Shown one piece after another: positions 22,252 through 34,570 of a stretch of DNA of 64,000 bases. The number at the start of each line of letters is the position of its first letter. The first letter of the stretch is position 1. Position numbers and translations under genes: made by a program. This DNA comes from Aquatica leii (taxonomy: Eukaryota; Arthropoda; Insecta; Coleoptera; Lampyridae): contig CM069432.1 of assembly GCA_035610365.1 (NCBI GenBank), forward strand, positions 79,426,520-79,490,519. The letters run 5' to 3'. Below the pieces are notes generated by a model. It was not told the DNA's origin and made no database searches. It saw only the letters and a list, made by a program, of their open reading frames with translations.

Positions 22252-22538
22252 ATGGACAAAAGCTGCCCATACAAGAAACATACTTAAAGAAAGTCACGAT
22301 ATTCGCATTAAGCGCATAAATTATTTAAAGCAATTGATGCGATACCAACAAGAAGGTAGGCCAATCAATTTCACCGATGAGACATATATACCCAGTACGC
22401 ATTCTCAAGGAAAAGAATTGTCTGACAATAGTACAAGTGGATTAAAACGATCTGTCGCAAAAGGTAAACGATTAATTATCGTTCATGGTGGTGGCAGAAC
22501 AGGATTTGTACCGAATGCACTTTTGATTTTTCCATCAG

Positions 22539-22592
22539 GTATAAGCAGTAAAAAACTAAATTTTTGTTTTTAATAATTATTTCAATTCACAG
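22539..22592 (+). other. Intron 2 of the DD82E transposase
   Basis: GTATAAGCAG starts it and CAATTCACAG ends it. It splits a Gly codon between LLIFPS and the KKTSDYHDEM stretch. One extra A in the run after the acceptor appears to shift the frame in this copy. Confidence 0.65.
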
Positions 22593-23287
22593 GTAAAAAA
22601 AACAAGCGATTACCATGATGAAATGATATTTTTAATTTTTCAACATGGGTAAAAACTCAGTTATTACCAAATCTACCACCAAACTCAGTTCAGGTTGTAG
22701 ACAATGCGTCATATCATAATGTTACTTATGAAAAGCACCCTACAAACAATTCATTAAAGAAGGATATGATTAAGTGGTTAAGCGAAAGAAATATTCTTTA
22801 CAATGCCGATATCACAAAGCCAGAACTGTATGAAGTTATTAAACAAAACAAGCTAACTCAAAATAAATACGTATTAGATACCCTTTTAGCTGAGAAAGGG
22901 CATGTTGTATTAAGGTTACCGCTTTATCATCCGGATTTGAATCGTATAGAAAAAATATGGGCAAATGTAAAAAATTGGGTTGCTGCAAGAAACACAATGT
23001 TTAAATTAGATGATGTGAAGGCATTAGCAATCGAAAAATTTGATTCAATAACTGAAGAAACGTGACATGCTGTTTGTGAACACACAGATAAAGTAGCTAG
23101 AAAATACTTAACGAAGGAACATTTATTAGATAGTGCGTTAGATACTTTACCTTTACGTTTTACAATAAGCACAGGCGAATGGGATTTTAGTGACAGTGAT
23201 TTAAGTGGGGTACCTTTAAGTGATGAAGATGAGAACTTATTTATGTTTTTGTTAGTTGTAGGTACTGTAAGACTTTTGTTCTCATAA

Positions 23288-26200
23288 TTTGTTCGTATAA
23301 GATAAGACGATAAACAAACGAATACATTACTAAATCAATATGTAATAAGGAATAACATCAAAACTTACTGTATTTGTGTAATGTTTTAGGTATAATTAAT
23401 TAAAGAGTAGGGTTCTAAACGAGTTTTTGGAAATTTTTTGCATTTTACAGGTTATTTAAAAAGTTAGGAATAAGACATCATATGATTCATTGTGACTGAT
23501 ATTCTTATTTTACCAAGTTTTTTATAGTTTTCGGACATGGCCTATTTCAAGTTGATTACTTTTTCTTAATTATAATATATAGTCCTTTCTTGGGATCGAT
23601 GAGGATTCTTTTGTTCACAATAACGAATAACCTATATATGTACATACCTTAATGGACTTTGTCATTTTTTTCTACACTTTTGTATGCCATTGACAATTTT
23701 TATTCTGTCACCTAATAAATTTAAAAGAAAATATGAAAAATCTAGTTAGACAATTTAAAACATGTCAACTTTGATCTATTTGATACTAAGCTTAGTCATA
23801 TGTGCATCATTTACAAGCTGATAAGCATTTCTACTAGTCTTTCTATTTTTCTAACAAAATAATTGTGAGATTCTTAGTCCATTTTAGTAAATCGTTTTAA
23901 TTTATTATGCATTACCCTTTCTAAAATAAAAACAGTACGTCACTGGTACAATCCCGCCGCGCAGATTTTAATAACGTAACAAATTACTCTATTTGAAACA
24001 TCTTATAATATCTAACAAAAATTTTCTTTAAAGACACATGGTGTTGATTTGAAAGTTATTTGTTTATAGCATTGTTTTAACTAATGCTTCACTCTAATGC
24101 AAATGATAAAATATCTAGTAAAGAAATGTAGACTAAGCTAAACAGTTTTTACAAACAATCTACAACATAACGTTAAAGCATGTATAAAATAATGTTCTTA
24201 TATGTCGAAAACTTTACAAATAGCAGAGACAATAAATACATTTTATTGCTGTACTTACCGTACATTGTTGTACAAGATGGTCTTTGTAAAAAAACTACAC
24301 CCGTACATAATAAATAAATTTTATCTAAAAATTTTGGTTATGCGATTGTAATTTTAGTACATATTGCGTTTAGATTCACATCTTTTACGAGGATGTGTTG
24401 GAAGTAACTTTAGTATTTATACTCGAGAGAAATAAGAGAAACGATCGCTGTTGTCCGTACACTTCAGGGAGTTGTCAACAACGTCCCCAATGATATCTGT
24501 AGTGATTTCTGTAATAGGATATGAGGGCAAGATTTCTATCTACTTGGTAAATTTGCTGGTTTATATTAATAATTAAATATTTCTACTAACGAAATTTAGT
24601 AAATTAATTTAAAACTTTTGTAAAAAAATGCTGTTTTCTTTTTTGACATAAAATAAACTTTACTACGTGTACAAGATAAACGTTGATAAACAAATAAACA
24701 GTTTTTGTAATTACAAAAAAATCAGTTTTACCAAATGCAGTAGAAAAATATTTTTAAAAAAGATAAAAAAATATATTTTTTTTGTAAATCAAACTTGAAA
24801 ATTAAAAGTAATTACTTCTACAAGTTTTACTGGCAATGTTAATGAAAAGTGAGGAAGTCATAGTTTTGTAATGTGAACTGTATAAAGTGTGTAAAGTATC
24901 ATAATTTGATACAAAAACCTAAAATACGTAAAAAAATAATACTAGTCATTAAAATGCAAACGTTAAGGAATGAACAAATAAAACAAACAGTAAGTAGTCA
25001 ACGGAGTTTATTTATTATTTAAGTCTACTACTTTTTTTCTACAAATAAACATTAATTGTCTACACTTTTGTTAAAGTTATATTATGTTGCCAATATTTTT
25101 ACAGAATAGAGCACATTTGAAAAATACCGTAAATTTTTAGGATTCTATTATAAGCGTTTTTTTTTGAGTCTATTACAACATATCTTATGACATACCGTAT
25201 ACAACAGTGTATCACAGTTTAACTAATATTGTAAATATTACTCTATTTGCATGCTCAATAATTTAGACTTACTTAAATAATAACTAACGCATGAGTCCTT
25301 TAAATTATGTTTTTGGCGACATGCATTTTGTTTACGTTTATAGATTTCGTATATCATTGGTGTGGTTAATTTAGCATTAAATCTCAACTATTAATTATTT
25401 TGAAATTTATAGATAAAATGTAGGTAAGACTAACTGTTAAATTACTAACAATGACTGCTTTCGTAAACTCATTTAATTATGATTCAATAAATAAAAACGT
25501 GCTATGTTTTGTTTAGCTAAAATTTGGCAATAAAATATACATTGTGGTTGTTTAATTCAAACTTCAAGATAAACATTAACACGGAAGTCGTGATTTATAG
25601 CTTCGTCCGATTAACGTTAAACTGAAAAATAAATTTGCATCATTACAATTTATTACAATTGCGAACGTTTTTAACGAAACGCTGTGCAATAAAAACAAGA
25701 AATAGCAATTTCGTTTAAACGTAATATTTGTCAACCATTAAAAGAAAAATAATGCAATTTCAACATTTAACTGGTATTCTTTGAAGCAAAAACACAAAAG
25801 GGTTAGAATGACAGAGGCGTGACCCGTGGCGGTTCCAAACAGTTACTCTTTGGCGTCCGGAAAACAAAAACAACGGAACTCTCGACAAAAAAAACGACCA
25901 CAAAGACGGATTATATTGTATCCGAAGGAAAAAGTCTTGAATTAATGTGGCGTATCTAAAACAGATCAACTGTAGAGATAAGTATAAGTGCTTCGTCATA
26001 ATACTAACAAACTTTAGCAATTTCATAAGTGTAACCGTCTTGTTTGGCTGATCTTATAGAGTCAGAAATTTCACAATACGGTTATAACAATTGAAAAATA
26101 TTGAAAAGCAAGCAGAAAGTCGTGTTCAGTTTTATTTTTAACAATTGTTCGTTCATACGATAGTATTGATCAGTGGAAAATTGCAGCTCGAGTTTCTTTA

Positions 26201-27940
26201 AAACGATATTCTATCACTAATCCATACTAGTTTTATTCTTGTTGTAGAACTCAAATGCCATTATGATAGCACATATAAGTAAATTATATTACTTATTGCA
26301 GCTATCATTTCTAAATCGCAATTTCTCTTTGTCTTTTATCTTCTATTGTTACGATTATAACTTTGTCATACTTTTTTCTTTGAAGGAGAATTAATTTTAT
26401 AGACTCCAATGATTTATAAAATTAATTTAATTAATCGAAGCATTATTAAGTATGATACGTTAATAATTGAAAAATTATTTTTTAAATTTATTAAAAATTA
26501 TAAACATAATATTTAATAATTTTATTTTGTTTAAATGTTTGTTTCGTTACAATAATTATATATAAACCGTATATAAACTACGACTATTGTAATTAAGTTA
26601 TTGTTATTATTATTGCAAACAACATTTATCTAATTAAATAAATACATTTGTATGCACAAGATTCTTCTTCTTTAGTTAAATTTTTTTTCATTGTTTATAA
26701 GTTTTGCTTCCGACTTTGTTGTAATGTTTTTAAATTTTATCGTGTAATTTGCAATGTTATAAATTGGGGTAAAACCAATCAATTATTGTTGACTTGGCCT
26801 GTTGAAGTTCCGCGCTTATGCCAACGAAACATCGCCTTAACAAGTAGAGGTTTTTTTTATTGATGCCTTTTCTCGTTTTTATAATTAATCTCGTTTATAT
26901 AAAGTATTAATTACATCATTGATTTTGTTGTTATTAAATTTTACTGTATTTTAAACAAAAAAATTAATTTAATTATAAAATTTTATTAATAACTTAACTT
27001 TGCTAACGCGGATTGAAAACATTATTTTATTATACTAAAAAAATCTTAATTATGTAAGTTAAGAATGTACTTTTATTGTAATTTTAATATTATAAAAAGG
27101 CAGTAAAAATACAATCGTTATATGAACTGCGTTTTGTTGCACGCGAACGTAACCAACTGTTATGGACATAAAATATCTATCTAAAAAACGACAAAAGCAA
27201 AAATAGGTTAAAAAAATGTACCCTTCAATTTTATTTAAGACGGATTATAGCAATATTTTGACATAAACCGATTACAGTGCCACAGTTCACGAAATCCTGA
27301 AAGACCTTTATTTAATTAAACAAATATATTTTTATGCGCAACTTTCTTTAATTTGTTTTAAACATAATTTAAAGAAATTATTAGGTATCTGCAAATTAAG
27401 CTATTATTGTCTGGTTTTATTAATTGTTTTTGTTTAATTGGGTAATAAAATGAACTGTAAATTTTGTTTTGTTGCCACATTTTATTTCGTACGCTGGCGC
27501 TGTTGCAACTTTTTAACAGTACCAACGGTAATATAACAATGATGAATAATCATCTAAAACAAAAGAATGAATCGGTGCTACAAAAAAAACCCGACAAAAC
27601 ACGACCACCTCCGAACGTATAATAATATAAATGAAAAACAATAAAGTTTAAGCAACGCACAACACACGTGTGTATGAAATACATCTACATAATTTTTACA
27701 TTATTTAACATATTCTCTCTCGTTGTCAGACGATATTAAGACAACAAATAGATATTCAACACAACATGATCAAATGATCAAATCATAATATACATGTAAC
27801 ATGTAATCAAAAAACGTACATAAAAATAGGAAAAAATGTAACTACGTAATAATTTCAGTAAGTTGCTATTACATACAACGAATGGCACTCACGCCATTTA
27901 GTAACAATAAGCGATTGTCTCACTACGACCATTGCTACGA
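23288..27940. other. AT-rich region, no gene recognised
   Basis: Mostly AT-rich single-copy-looking sequence. Two patches are less AT-rich: 24420-24540 and 25790-25930. Neither gives a protein I recognise on either strand. 26390-26530 is full of A/T words in both orientations (TTAATTTTATA, TATAAAATTAATT) and may fold, but has no TIR-like edge. Confidence 0.4.
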
Positions 27941-27944
27941 CGCA

Positions 27945-28996
27945 CTGAACTTCACAACACTGTCGTTAAAAGGAAGAGGGCACAATTTAGTAAAGCTGCA
28001 AACTATTTCACCAGTAGAAACTTTGACGGAGGCTACACGACTGACGCCGTCTTTTCCGAGAAAGGTTCTTATGATTTTGCCAAGCTGTCACACTTGCGGT
28101 GGAAGAGCATCGTTCTAGATGATGACTAGCTCAGAAGTCTTTGTTGAGCACTTACAGCGACGTTGCAATTCACTTAAATGTTCTTTTCATCAGCGCTTCC
28201 AAAACTGAAGGCGAAGCTTCTCTATTAGCTTAAAAAATCTCTTTGATTTGTAGGTTTATCAACCAGAAAGTGTGCAGGTGTAATTAGTCTGAGATCGTTT
28301 CGATCGTTTGACAAGGGTTGCAAAGATTCTAGAGTTTAAAATAGCTTCGACCTCACATAGTAAGGTATTATACTGTTCATAAGTTAATCTTGTACCTTCA
28401 GAGATATGTTTTAAATAATACTTGCATGACTTAATGTTGCCTTCCAGAGACCACCCATATGAGGGGAACGCGGGGGGATAAATTTCCAAGTTATCCCGCC
28501 GAAAGCAAGAATTTGATTAATTTCGTTTTTATGCTGGTTAAGAAATTTATATAGGTCTAACAACTGCGTCCTTTCGCCAACGAAATTTCTACCTAAATTT
28601 GAGTACACTGTGTTCGGCTTAGAACGTCTACTGCAAAATTGGCAAAACGCGGATAAAAAACATTTTGTACTGAGTTTAGTTACCAATTCAAAGTAAACGA
28701 CCTTGGTGCTATAGCATACAAACAAGGCAATGTAAACCTTTACGAGTGCAGTTTTTCGAGTTAACCTATCTTTGATCAGAATAGGTCCAGCATAATCCAC
28801 TCCTGATGTCCAAAAAGGGGTAAGAATATGTCCTTCGAAAAGTTGGAAAGTTCTCCCATGATAACACAGCTTTAAAGCAAATAATGCACTGATGTATACT
28901 TTTTTTACTAGGTTCCTGGCAGCAAGTATCCAAAATCTCTCTCGAAAAGAAGCGAGTAACGTTTGCGATCAGCGTGAAATAAACGAATGTGCTCAT
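27945..28996 (-). pseudogene. BEL/Pao integrase (fossil part)
   Basis: In order on the minus strand there is a zinc-binding N-terminal remnant (28996-28800), then the core opening with MDYAGPILIKD and continuing through YSNLGRNFVGE to PPRSPHMGGLWKA. The helix with TRLTYEQYNTLLCEVEAILNSR follows, then a C-terminal KLGKIIRTFLGKDGVSRVASVK segment (about 28080-27990) and KLCPLP near 27960. The last segment is the family's usual C-terminus and sets the end of coding sequence near 27945. Confidence 0.85.
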
Positions 28997-29952
28997 ACTG
29001 CACTATTAGCTCAGAAAGACGATGTTGTTTGACAGTAACGCTGGATGGCGCTTATCAAACGAGAAATTTGTGTTTTTAAGCCACCATATGCTCTTAGGAC
29101 GTCGTCTGTATCGAGAAACAGTGAAAAAGCGATTAAACGATTATCCTTAATTGATTTTCCTGTTTTTAATGATCGGATCTTCTCTGAAAAGGAAACTTCT
29201 TGAGCAGATTTTATAAGCCACTGTGCTCGATTTAACTCAACAACTTTTAAGTTTTAACTTTATAGTTTTCTGGTTTTGACTACGACAATTTTTAATAAAT
29301 CGAAAAACATAAGCGAAGTCTTTTTAAAGGAGAATGATCTCATAATAAATCTTTCTACTAGATCAAGACTAGGAACAGCGGTAGATATGAGAACTAATTC
29401 TTCGCGCACGGGACAACTAAGTTCACTAGTAAATTCAACGTCATGTTTTGTAAATTTTAACGAAGGCCATTGAGTAGAATTCTCGGAGAGAAATGATGGT
29501 CCAGACCACCATAATTTATATTGTGCGCAAAGAGTAGTGCCGCGTGAGGCTATATCGGCTGAGTTGCAATTAGTAAGAACATAGTTCTATTTAAAACCTT
29601 CAGTACATTCTTGAATAGTGGCAACTCGATTGCTAACATAAGTCTTTAAATTGCATAGTCTGGTGCAGATACAGTATAAAACGACGGACGAGTGAGTACA
29701 ACAGAAGACTTGTTAAAAAGACATTTTTGAAAAACGCACGACCGTCTGTATAAGTCTTGAAAGTAAGCAATTTCTTAAGAGTTCTAATCGTGGAATTGAA
29801 AGTCTTTTAGGGAGCAACCCTTGTTTTGAAATGATTGCCTATTGAATCGATCAAGCAAGCGTATACTGCAGCAAAATAAGCGTTTTGACTGGTGTCAAAC
29901 AATTCATGCCATTCAACGCTGCTGAGTGACCCATCAAGAACGCGTCAACAGA

Positions 29953-31137
29953 TTGACAACTAGGGTATATATAACGCAGGGTTGCTCTACGGCTGATGCC
30001 GTTTTCCTGCTCCCATTCTCCAGGCCTTTCTATCGTACCAATCTTCGTCCTCCAGTCCTCTGGCTTCCTTCGCTGTCTCCACCCCTTAGATCCATTTCTT
30101 CTTTGGTCTTCCGCGTTTTCTTCTCTCAGGTGATACCCACTTCATCGCCTTCTTCGGCCATCTCTCGTCCTCCATTTTCTGTACATGCCAGTAGCAGATA
30201 AGTTGTTTTTTCTCCACTTCCTCTATGATATCCCTCTCCACTCGAGTTGTTTTCGGATGTCTATATTTCGTATTGTTTCCGTTCTTACGACTCCGCAATT
30301 TTTCCTCCAGTACTGCATCTCTATTGCCAACAGGCGGGATGAACTGTTCTTCCTCAACTGCCATGCTTTTGCGCCGTAGGTGACACACTTTGTACTAGGA
30401 CCCGAGTACATTCTTTTTTTGGTATTATTTGATATTTTCTTGCTCCATAGTATGTCGTTTAAGGATCGTGTGACCATCCTGCGTTTATTTATTCTACAAT
30501 TGACTTCTTCTTGGCTATCTCCTTTTTTGTTTATGATTATTTCTAGGTATTTGTAGCTTTCAACGCCTTTGAGGGTCATTGTTTCCAGTTGCAGGTCTTC
30601 AATTTTGTTATTCCCTATTACTACCGCGAAGAAGAGAGTATACAGTTTATCTTTACCGACCTTCAGTCCCATGTTTCTGCATTGGCGTCTCCATTTCTCC
30701 AATATTCTTTCAAAATATATAGTAAAGCGTCTAGGGGATAGCCCACAGCCCTGTCTAAGCCCCTTATTTACGTGAAAGCTTTGCGAGAACTGATTTCTTA
30801 GTCGTATCCTTGTAGTGTTGTCCTTGTAGAGGTTCCTTGTCGCATTTATTAACGTAGGGTTTACATTGAAGTTTGTCAATTTGTTAAAAAAGTTTGCAAT
30901 AGGCACGCTATCGTAGGCCTTTTCTAAGTCAATAAAACACAAATGCACTTCTCTGCCCCTCTCCGAGCGCTTCTCTACTACTTGTTGTATTGTAAAGATG
31001 TTTCAGCCCTGAAACCACATTGCTCGTCTTATATTCTTCCTTGTATGTCCTCTTCTATGAAAATTTTCAAAACTTTGCTGTATAACCTTCCCATTGATGA
31101 TATGACGGAAATTCCGCGATAGTTGACAACTAGGGTA
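29953..31137 (-). mobile_element. RTE-like LINE, 5'-truncated, inserted in BEL/Pao, 15-bp target duplication
   Basis: TTGACAACTAGGGTA stands at 29953-29967 and 31123-31137, so the insert is 29968-31122 (1,155 bp). On the minus strand it starts within the reverse transcriptase fingers and runs to the element's C-terminus, ending in a short TATATA-type tail. The BEL/Pao pol continues on both sides. Target duplication length and 5' truncation are typical of target-primed reverse transcription. The perfect duplication shows this insertion is younger than the decay of its host. Confidence 0.9.
30086..31122 (-). pseudogene. LINE reverse transcriptase, partial, broken
   Basis: Minus-strand order is remnants of the NYRGI region (about 31110-31000), HLCFIDLEKAYDSV with the first catalytic Asp (motif A, about 30940), VNKGLRQGCGLSP (motif B, about 30770) and YTLFFA at the start of motif C (about 30640). 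After that about 60 residues, including the DD of motif C, are missing and the sequence rejoins at VESYKYL. A thumb and C-terminal tail follow, with ILWSKKISNNTKKRMYSG, then, in a second frame, WHVQKMEDERWPKKAMKW and RRKRGRPKKKW. Two overlapping frames meet near 30250-30380, so one frameshift lies there. The endonuclease is lost by 5' truncation. Confidence 0.85.
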
Positions 31138-31212
31138 AGTATGCCAAATCAGAGCGGAAGACTGTTCATCTCCTTGCCACTTCATAGGAGACTTTGTCGT
31201 TCCAAATTCTAG

Positions 31213-31488
31213 TCACAGTTTTTGAAATAGTACTTTTGCAACGACATAATTAACTGGACTCAATACTCCTAGGGGGTCAAAAATTTGTAAGGTTTCCGAT
31301 AAAATGACTCGTTTGGTAACTGGTTGGCTAGAAAAAAAATTCGAAACGATATAGAAGAGAGAATCAATTTGCACATTCCATTGGAGACGTAATGTGCTGG
31401 CCTTTTCATTAAAACTCAAGCTGACCATGCTCGGGTGTAGGCCATCTTCAGCAATATTTTTTAGGATTCGGGGATCATTTGCTGCCAA
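31213..31488 (-). pseudogene. BEL/Pao pol connection segment (fossil part)
   Basis: Contains LRLQWNVQIDSLFY, VTKRVILSETLQIFDPLGVLSPV and AKVLFQKL, which mark the segment between reverse transcriptase and RNase H in BEL/Pao pol. The LINE insert begins 76 bp further on. Confidence 0.8.
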
Positions 31489-31941
31489 TTTCTTTAATTC
31501 AAAACCTTTAGATAAGGCGAGGCTTAAATTTTCCCTTTATAGTAAGAGAACTCGCAAGACTTGAAGACACCGAAGAGGTCAGTTCATCTTCACTAGGCGC
31601 ATCTTCGACTACTAGAGCAGCAATCTTAGATGGAAACGACTGCTTGGTTGATTTATAGTTGTTATGCGATGAAGTAAAATGCAAGAACAAGTAATGTTTA
31701 GCAGAGCACGTGCGACAAGAAGATTTTGAATTACGTGACGGGACGTGATGTCTAGTACGTAAACAATTTATACAATAACCAAGCTGTTTGACTTGGGTTA
31801 ACCTGCTTTACACAGTTAAGTTTTTAAAACGTTTGCAAGCAAATAGAATATGTGACAAAGAGTGCAATTCGACTGTGACGCCGTAAACGTACGGAGCGTG
31901 GTTAGTTTGTCAGAGGTAGTTTTCCTCAGTTCGATTGCTTC

Positions 31942-32516
31942 TCAAAGAACGGCTTGTACTTCCAAATACTTTAACACACCATGAATTTGAGATTCTTCAT
32001 TGGGAATTGAATAATTCTCCACTTCTTTGTTCGTTGTTAAGTCTAATTTTAAAGTAATGAAATAATACAATATAGCATCCATCTGCTCCTCGGGAGACAG
32101 CAACATAGCTAATAAACGAAAGGTTTTTTCTACGTTGTCTATAAATATACGAAATTTGGAGGAAGATTTTTTATGTATGAGTTCTAGCGAAAATAAGGTT
32201 TTCATTAAATTATGAATCGAAACCTTTTTGTTACTGTAACAATCGTTAACAATTTGCCAACCTAAGAAATAATTTTCTGATGCCAATGGCATGTTTTTAA
32301 CAACCTCTGCGGCATTGCCGATCAAAGACGTTTGTAAATACTGAAATTTTGGAATTTCGAAACCTGAGAATTTTTATGCACCAAACTTAGATACAAAGAA
32401 CGAAAGTTTAGCCATTCATTTAAGTTGCCGTTAAATGATGGAAGTTTAATTCGTGGTAATTTTAATGATTCTGTAGGTGACCCCACTTGGTTATTAGAAT
32501 TATTGACAACGCTCAT
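31942..32516 (-). pseudogene. BEL/Pao gag (fossil part)
   Basis: The start, with LPRIKLPSFNG and NEWLNFRSLYLSLVH, is the hallmark opening of the BEL/Pao gag-like domain. The following segments (GNAAEVVKNMPLASENY, then a helical LLSPEEQMDAIL stretch) continue the same domain. Cysteine-rich zinc-knuckle-like remnants follow around 31800-31680. It is the 5'-most part of this fossil on the minus strand. Confidence 0.8.
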
Positions 32517-32600
32517 ACTACTATCAATAAGCGTTTGAGCTCTACTAACAATATTAAAATAGTTTGACTCGAACGTAACGTAGCTATAGAAGTTGTTGTT

Positions 32601-33059
32601 TGGTCGTCTTTTTTTGTTTCAATAAATATCCACAAATTCCTGTAATAAAGGCAGAATTGTCGTTAAACGAAAATTGAGTTGATTGACCACCACGCGAGTT
32701 AGTGGTTCCTGCAAGTCGTGCCTTTTTTCAGTGTCATCAACAAATTAAATAAACCGATTGAGTTGTTGTTCTAAAAACTAAAGTTTTTTAGAGGCCTTTA
32801 TTATGCCAATTGTTTTTGCAACGAAAATACGTAACGTAACCAAATTTGATATTTAAAACGAACAAAAAACACTGTATGAACAGTATATTGCCAACGAGGC
32901 TTTAACTTAAAGGAATGTAAATGTTTAGATAAGAAATAAGAGGAATAGTAAATGAAAAGAAGATAGTGTAGACGCGATATATTCAAAAAAAAAAAAAAAA
33001 TAGAATAAGATTTAAAAAAATTCTGAAAAAAGATCGGAGAAAAGATAACGGATTTACAT
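32601..33059. other. Spacer between BEL/Pao fossil and next LINE
   Basis: AT-rich sequence, with a run of about 17 A at 32984-33000. It probably includes the BEL/Pao leader, but I found no LTR or primer site to prove it. Confidence 0.4.
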
Positions 33060-34570
33060 AAAACAAATACCAAAATTTTTGAACGAGAATAAAAAGAATA
33101 ACAAGGACTAATACAAATAGATACAAAAGAAATACTAGAAACATCAAAAGATTTCTACAAAAGTATGTATTATGAGAAAATAGATTTAGAAGCCAGTATA
33201 TCTAACAAAGAAATGAACTATGAACAAAGAACTAAAAAGAAAGAGGTTGAAAGTGCAATCTAAAAAATAAAAATTGGTAAAACATGTAGAGAAGATTACA
33301 TAGCACCGAAGATGCTAAAGGGCTTGCGCCAAAAAGTACTAGGCTAGTTTTGGGATATTTGTAAACAAACATACAAATAGAAAAAAATCCGAAAAACTGG
33401 AAAATAATCTTATAATATCAATTTATAATAAAGGAATACAGACGCAGTGTTAAAACCACAGGCCAATATGCCTAGCCCAAACTAGCTACAAAATTTATAC
33501 AAAAATACTAGAAAGTGCGCTAAGAAATCAAATAGAACTTAAACTACGATAATAACAAGCAGCATTTAGACCAAACAGATAAACAAAAGGCAAAATATAT
33601 ATAATCAGAAACATAATAGAAAAAGCATTGAAGAAAGAGAAGAACTGTATTTTATGTTTGTTGACCTAAAAGCTGCTTTCATACAGTAGAGAAAAGAGAA
33701 ATTTGGAAAACGCTGAAAGAATTGAAAGTAGACAAGAAACCAAAAAGTGCAATAAGTACATATGAAACAGTTAAAGTAAAAGTACAATTAGCAGGGCAAA
33801 GAGACAAATTTAAAATGAACAAAGGAATTAAACACGGCCTAAGTCATTTGCTTTTTATAATGATAATACATAACAAAATAACAAAACCAAAAAAAATATA
33901 AAAAACCCAATTAGTTAAATAGGATACTAGAACCTAGAAGCCATAAAATTATTAAGATCAAACCTCAAAAATAAAATGCAAAAGCTAGTAAACGCATGAA
34001 CTAAAAAAATAGAAAACACGAAAATGAAAGCAAACATTAATAAAACAAATGCTATGATTGTAACAAAAAAAGGATCAAAACAATAAAATGTATAAACAAG
34101 AAATTGGATCGAGTATGGACGTTTAAATTTCTAGGAAGTATGATAACAAAAGATGGAAAAGTAGAGACAGAATTAGTATATAGATACAAACAAATTCTTA
34201 AAAATTTACTATACCAGCAACAAAACAATACTAGGTCACAAAAACATTGTAAAAAGAAAATACATATTATGATGACAATAACAATAATAACGTACGCCTT
34301 CAAAAGTTGAACAATTAGGAAAAAAGATGAAACTAAAATAAATCCTATGGAAATGAAATACCTCAAGAAATTGGCAGGAAAAAATGTAAGACAGTATAAA
34401 AAATGAAGGCATAAGAGAAATAACTAAGCAAGAACCAATAATAGAAATAAAAAAAAAGAAATAATAAGAATGGAACCTAACAGAATAACAAGAAACGTAA
34501 TGGAAACGAGAAAGCCAATCAAAAAACAAACAAATAAAAGAAATAGAAGAAGACAAATAAGACAATACAT
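33060..34570 (+). mobile_element. LINE reverse transcriptase remnant, strongly decayed
   Basis: Plus-strand pieces in changing frames match a reverse transcriptase: KNPKNWKII and IIKEYR (about 33390), LRNQIELKL and AAFRPNR (33510-33580), IIRNIIEKALKKEK (33600), LYFMFVDLKAAF with motif A Asp (33640), ELKVDKK and VQLAGQRDKFKMNKGIKHG, motif B (33715-33840), WTFKFLGSMITKDGKV (34110) and a C-terminal NRITRNVMETRKP tail (34480). No piece is longer than about 70 codons and stops are frequent. The RTE-like type is my best guess from these words. No ends or target duplication were found. Confidence 0.7.

Larger units (their letters stand above)
21739..23287 (+). pseudogene. Tc1/mariner-superfamily transposase, DD82E type, three exons, broken
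   Basis: Exons are 21739-22190, 22252-22538 and 22593-23287, with introns of 61 and 54 bp that start GTAATA and GTATAA and end TAG and CAG. Total coding is about 478 codons. The N-terminal third is a DNA-binding region with a basic stretch (HRKRPRQPRKR). The DDE core has NFTDETYI with the first Asp, VVDNASYHN with the second Asp (codon 22700-22702), and YHPDLNRIEKIWANVK with the Glu (22949-22951). Exactly 82 residues separate the last two, the DD82E spacing I recall for the group called Sailor. An acidic C-terminus follows. Damage seen: a stop in exon 1 near 22137, a shifted frame around 22600-22650, and TGA for an expected Trp at 23063. The element's ends were not found. Confidence 0.8.
27945..32600 (-). 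mobile_element. BEL/Pao LTR retrotransposon, fossil, split by a LINE
   Basis: On the minus strand the parts run gag (about 32516 to 31510), pol connection region (31488-31213), then, after the LINE insert 29968-31122, RNase H-side remnants (about 29950-29000) and integrase (28996-27945). The gag and integrase segments are of BEL/Pao type. LTRs were not identified on either side. The copy is broken by many interruptions (more than ten by eye) and is shorter than a whole element. The degree of decay suggests it is older than the gypsy element at the left of the window. Confidence 0.85.

Noticed and set aside
24420-24540. A less AT-rich patch, considered as a viral or host exon fragment
   Set aside because: No frame on either strand gives recognisable motifs over more than about 30 codons.
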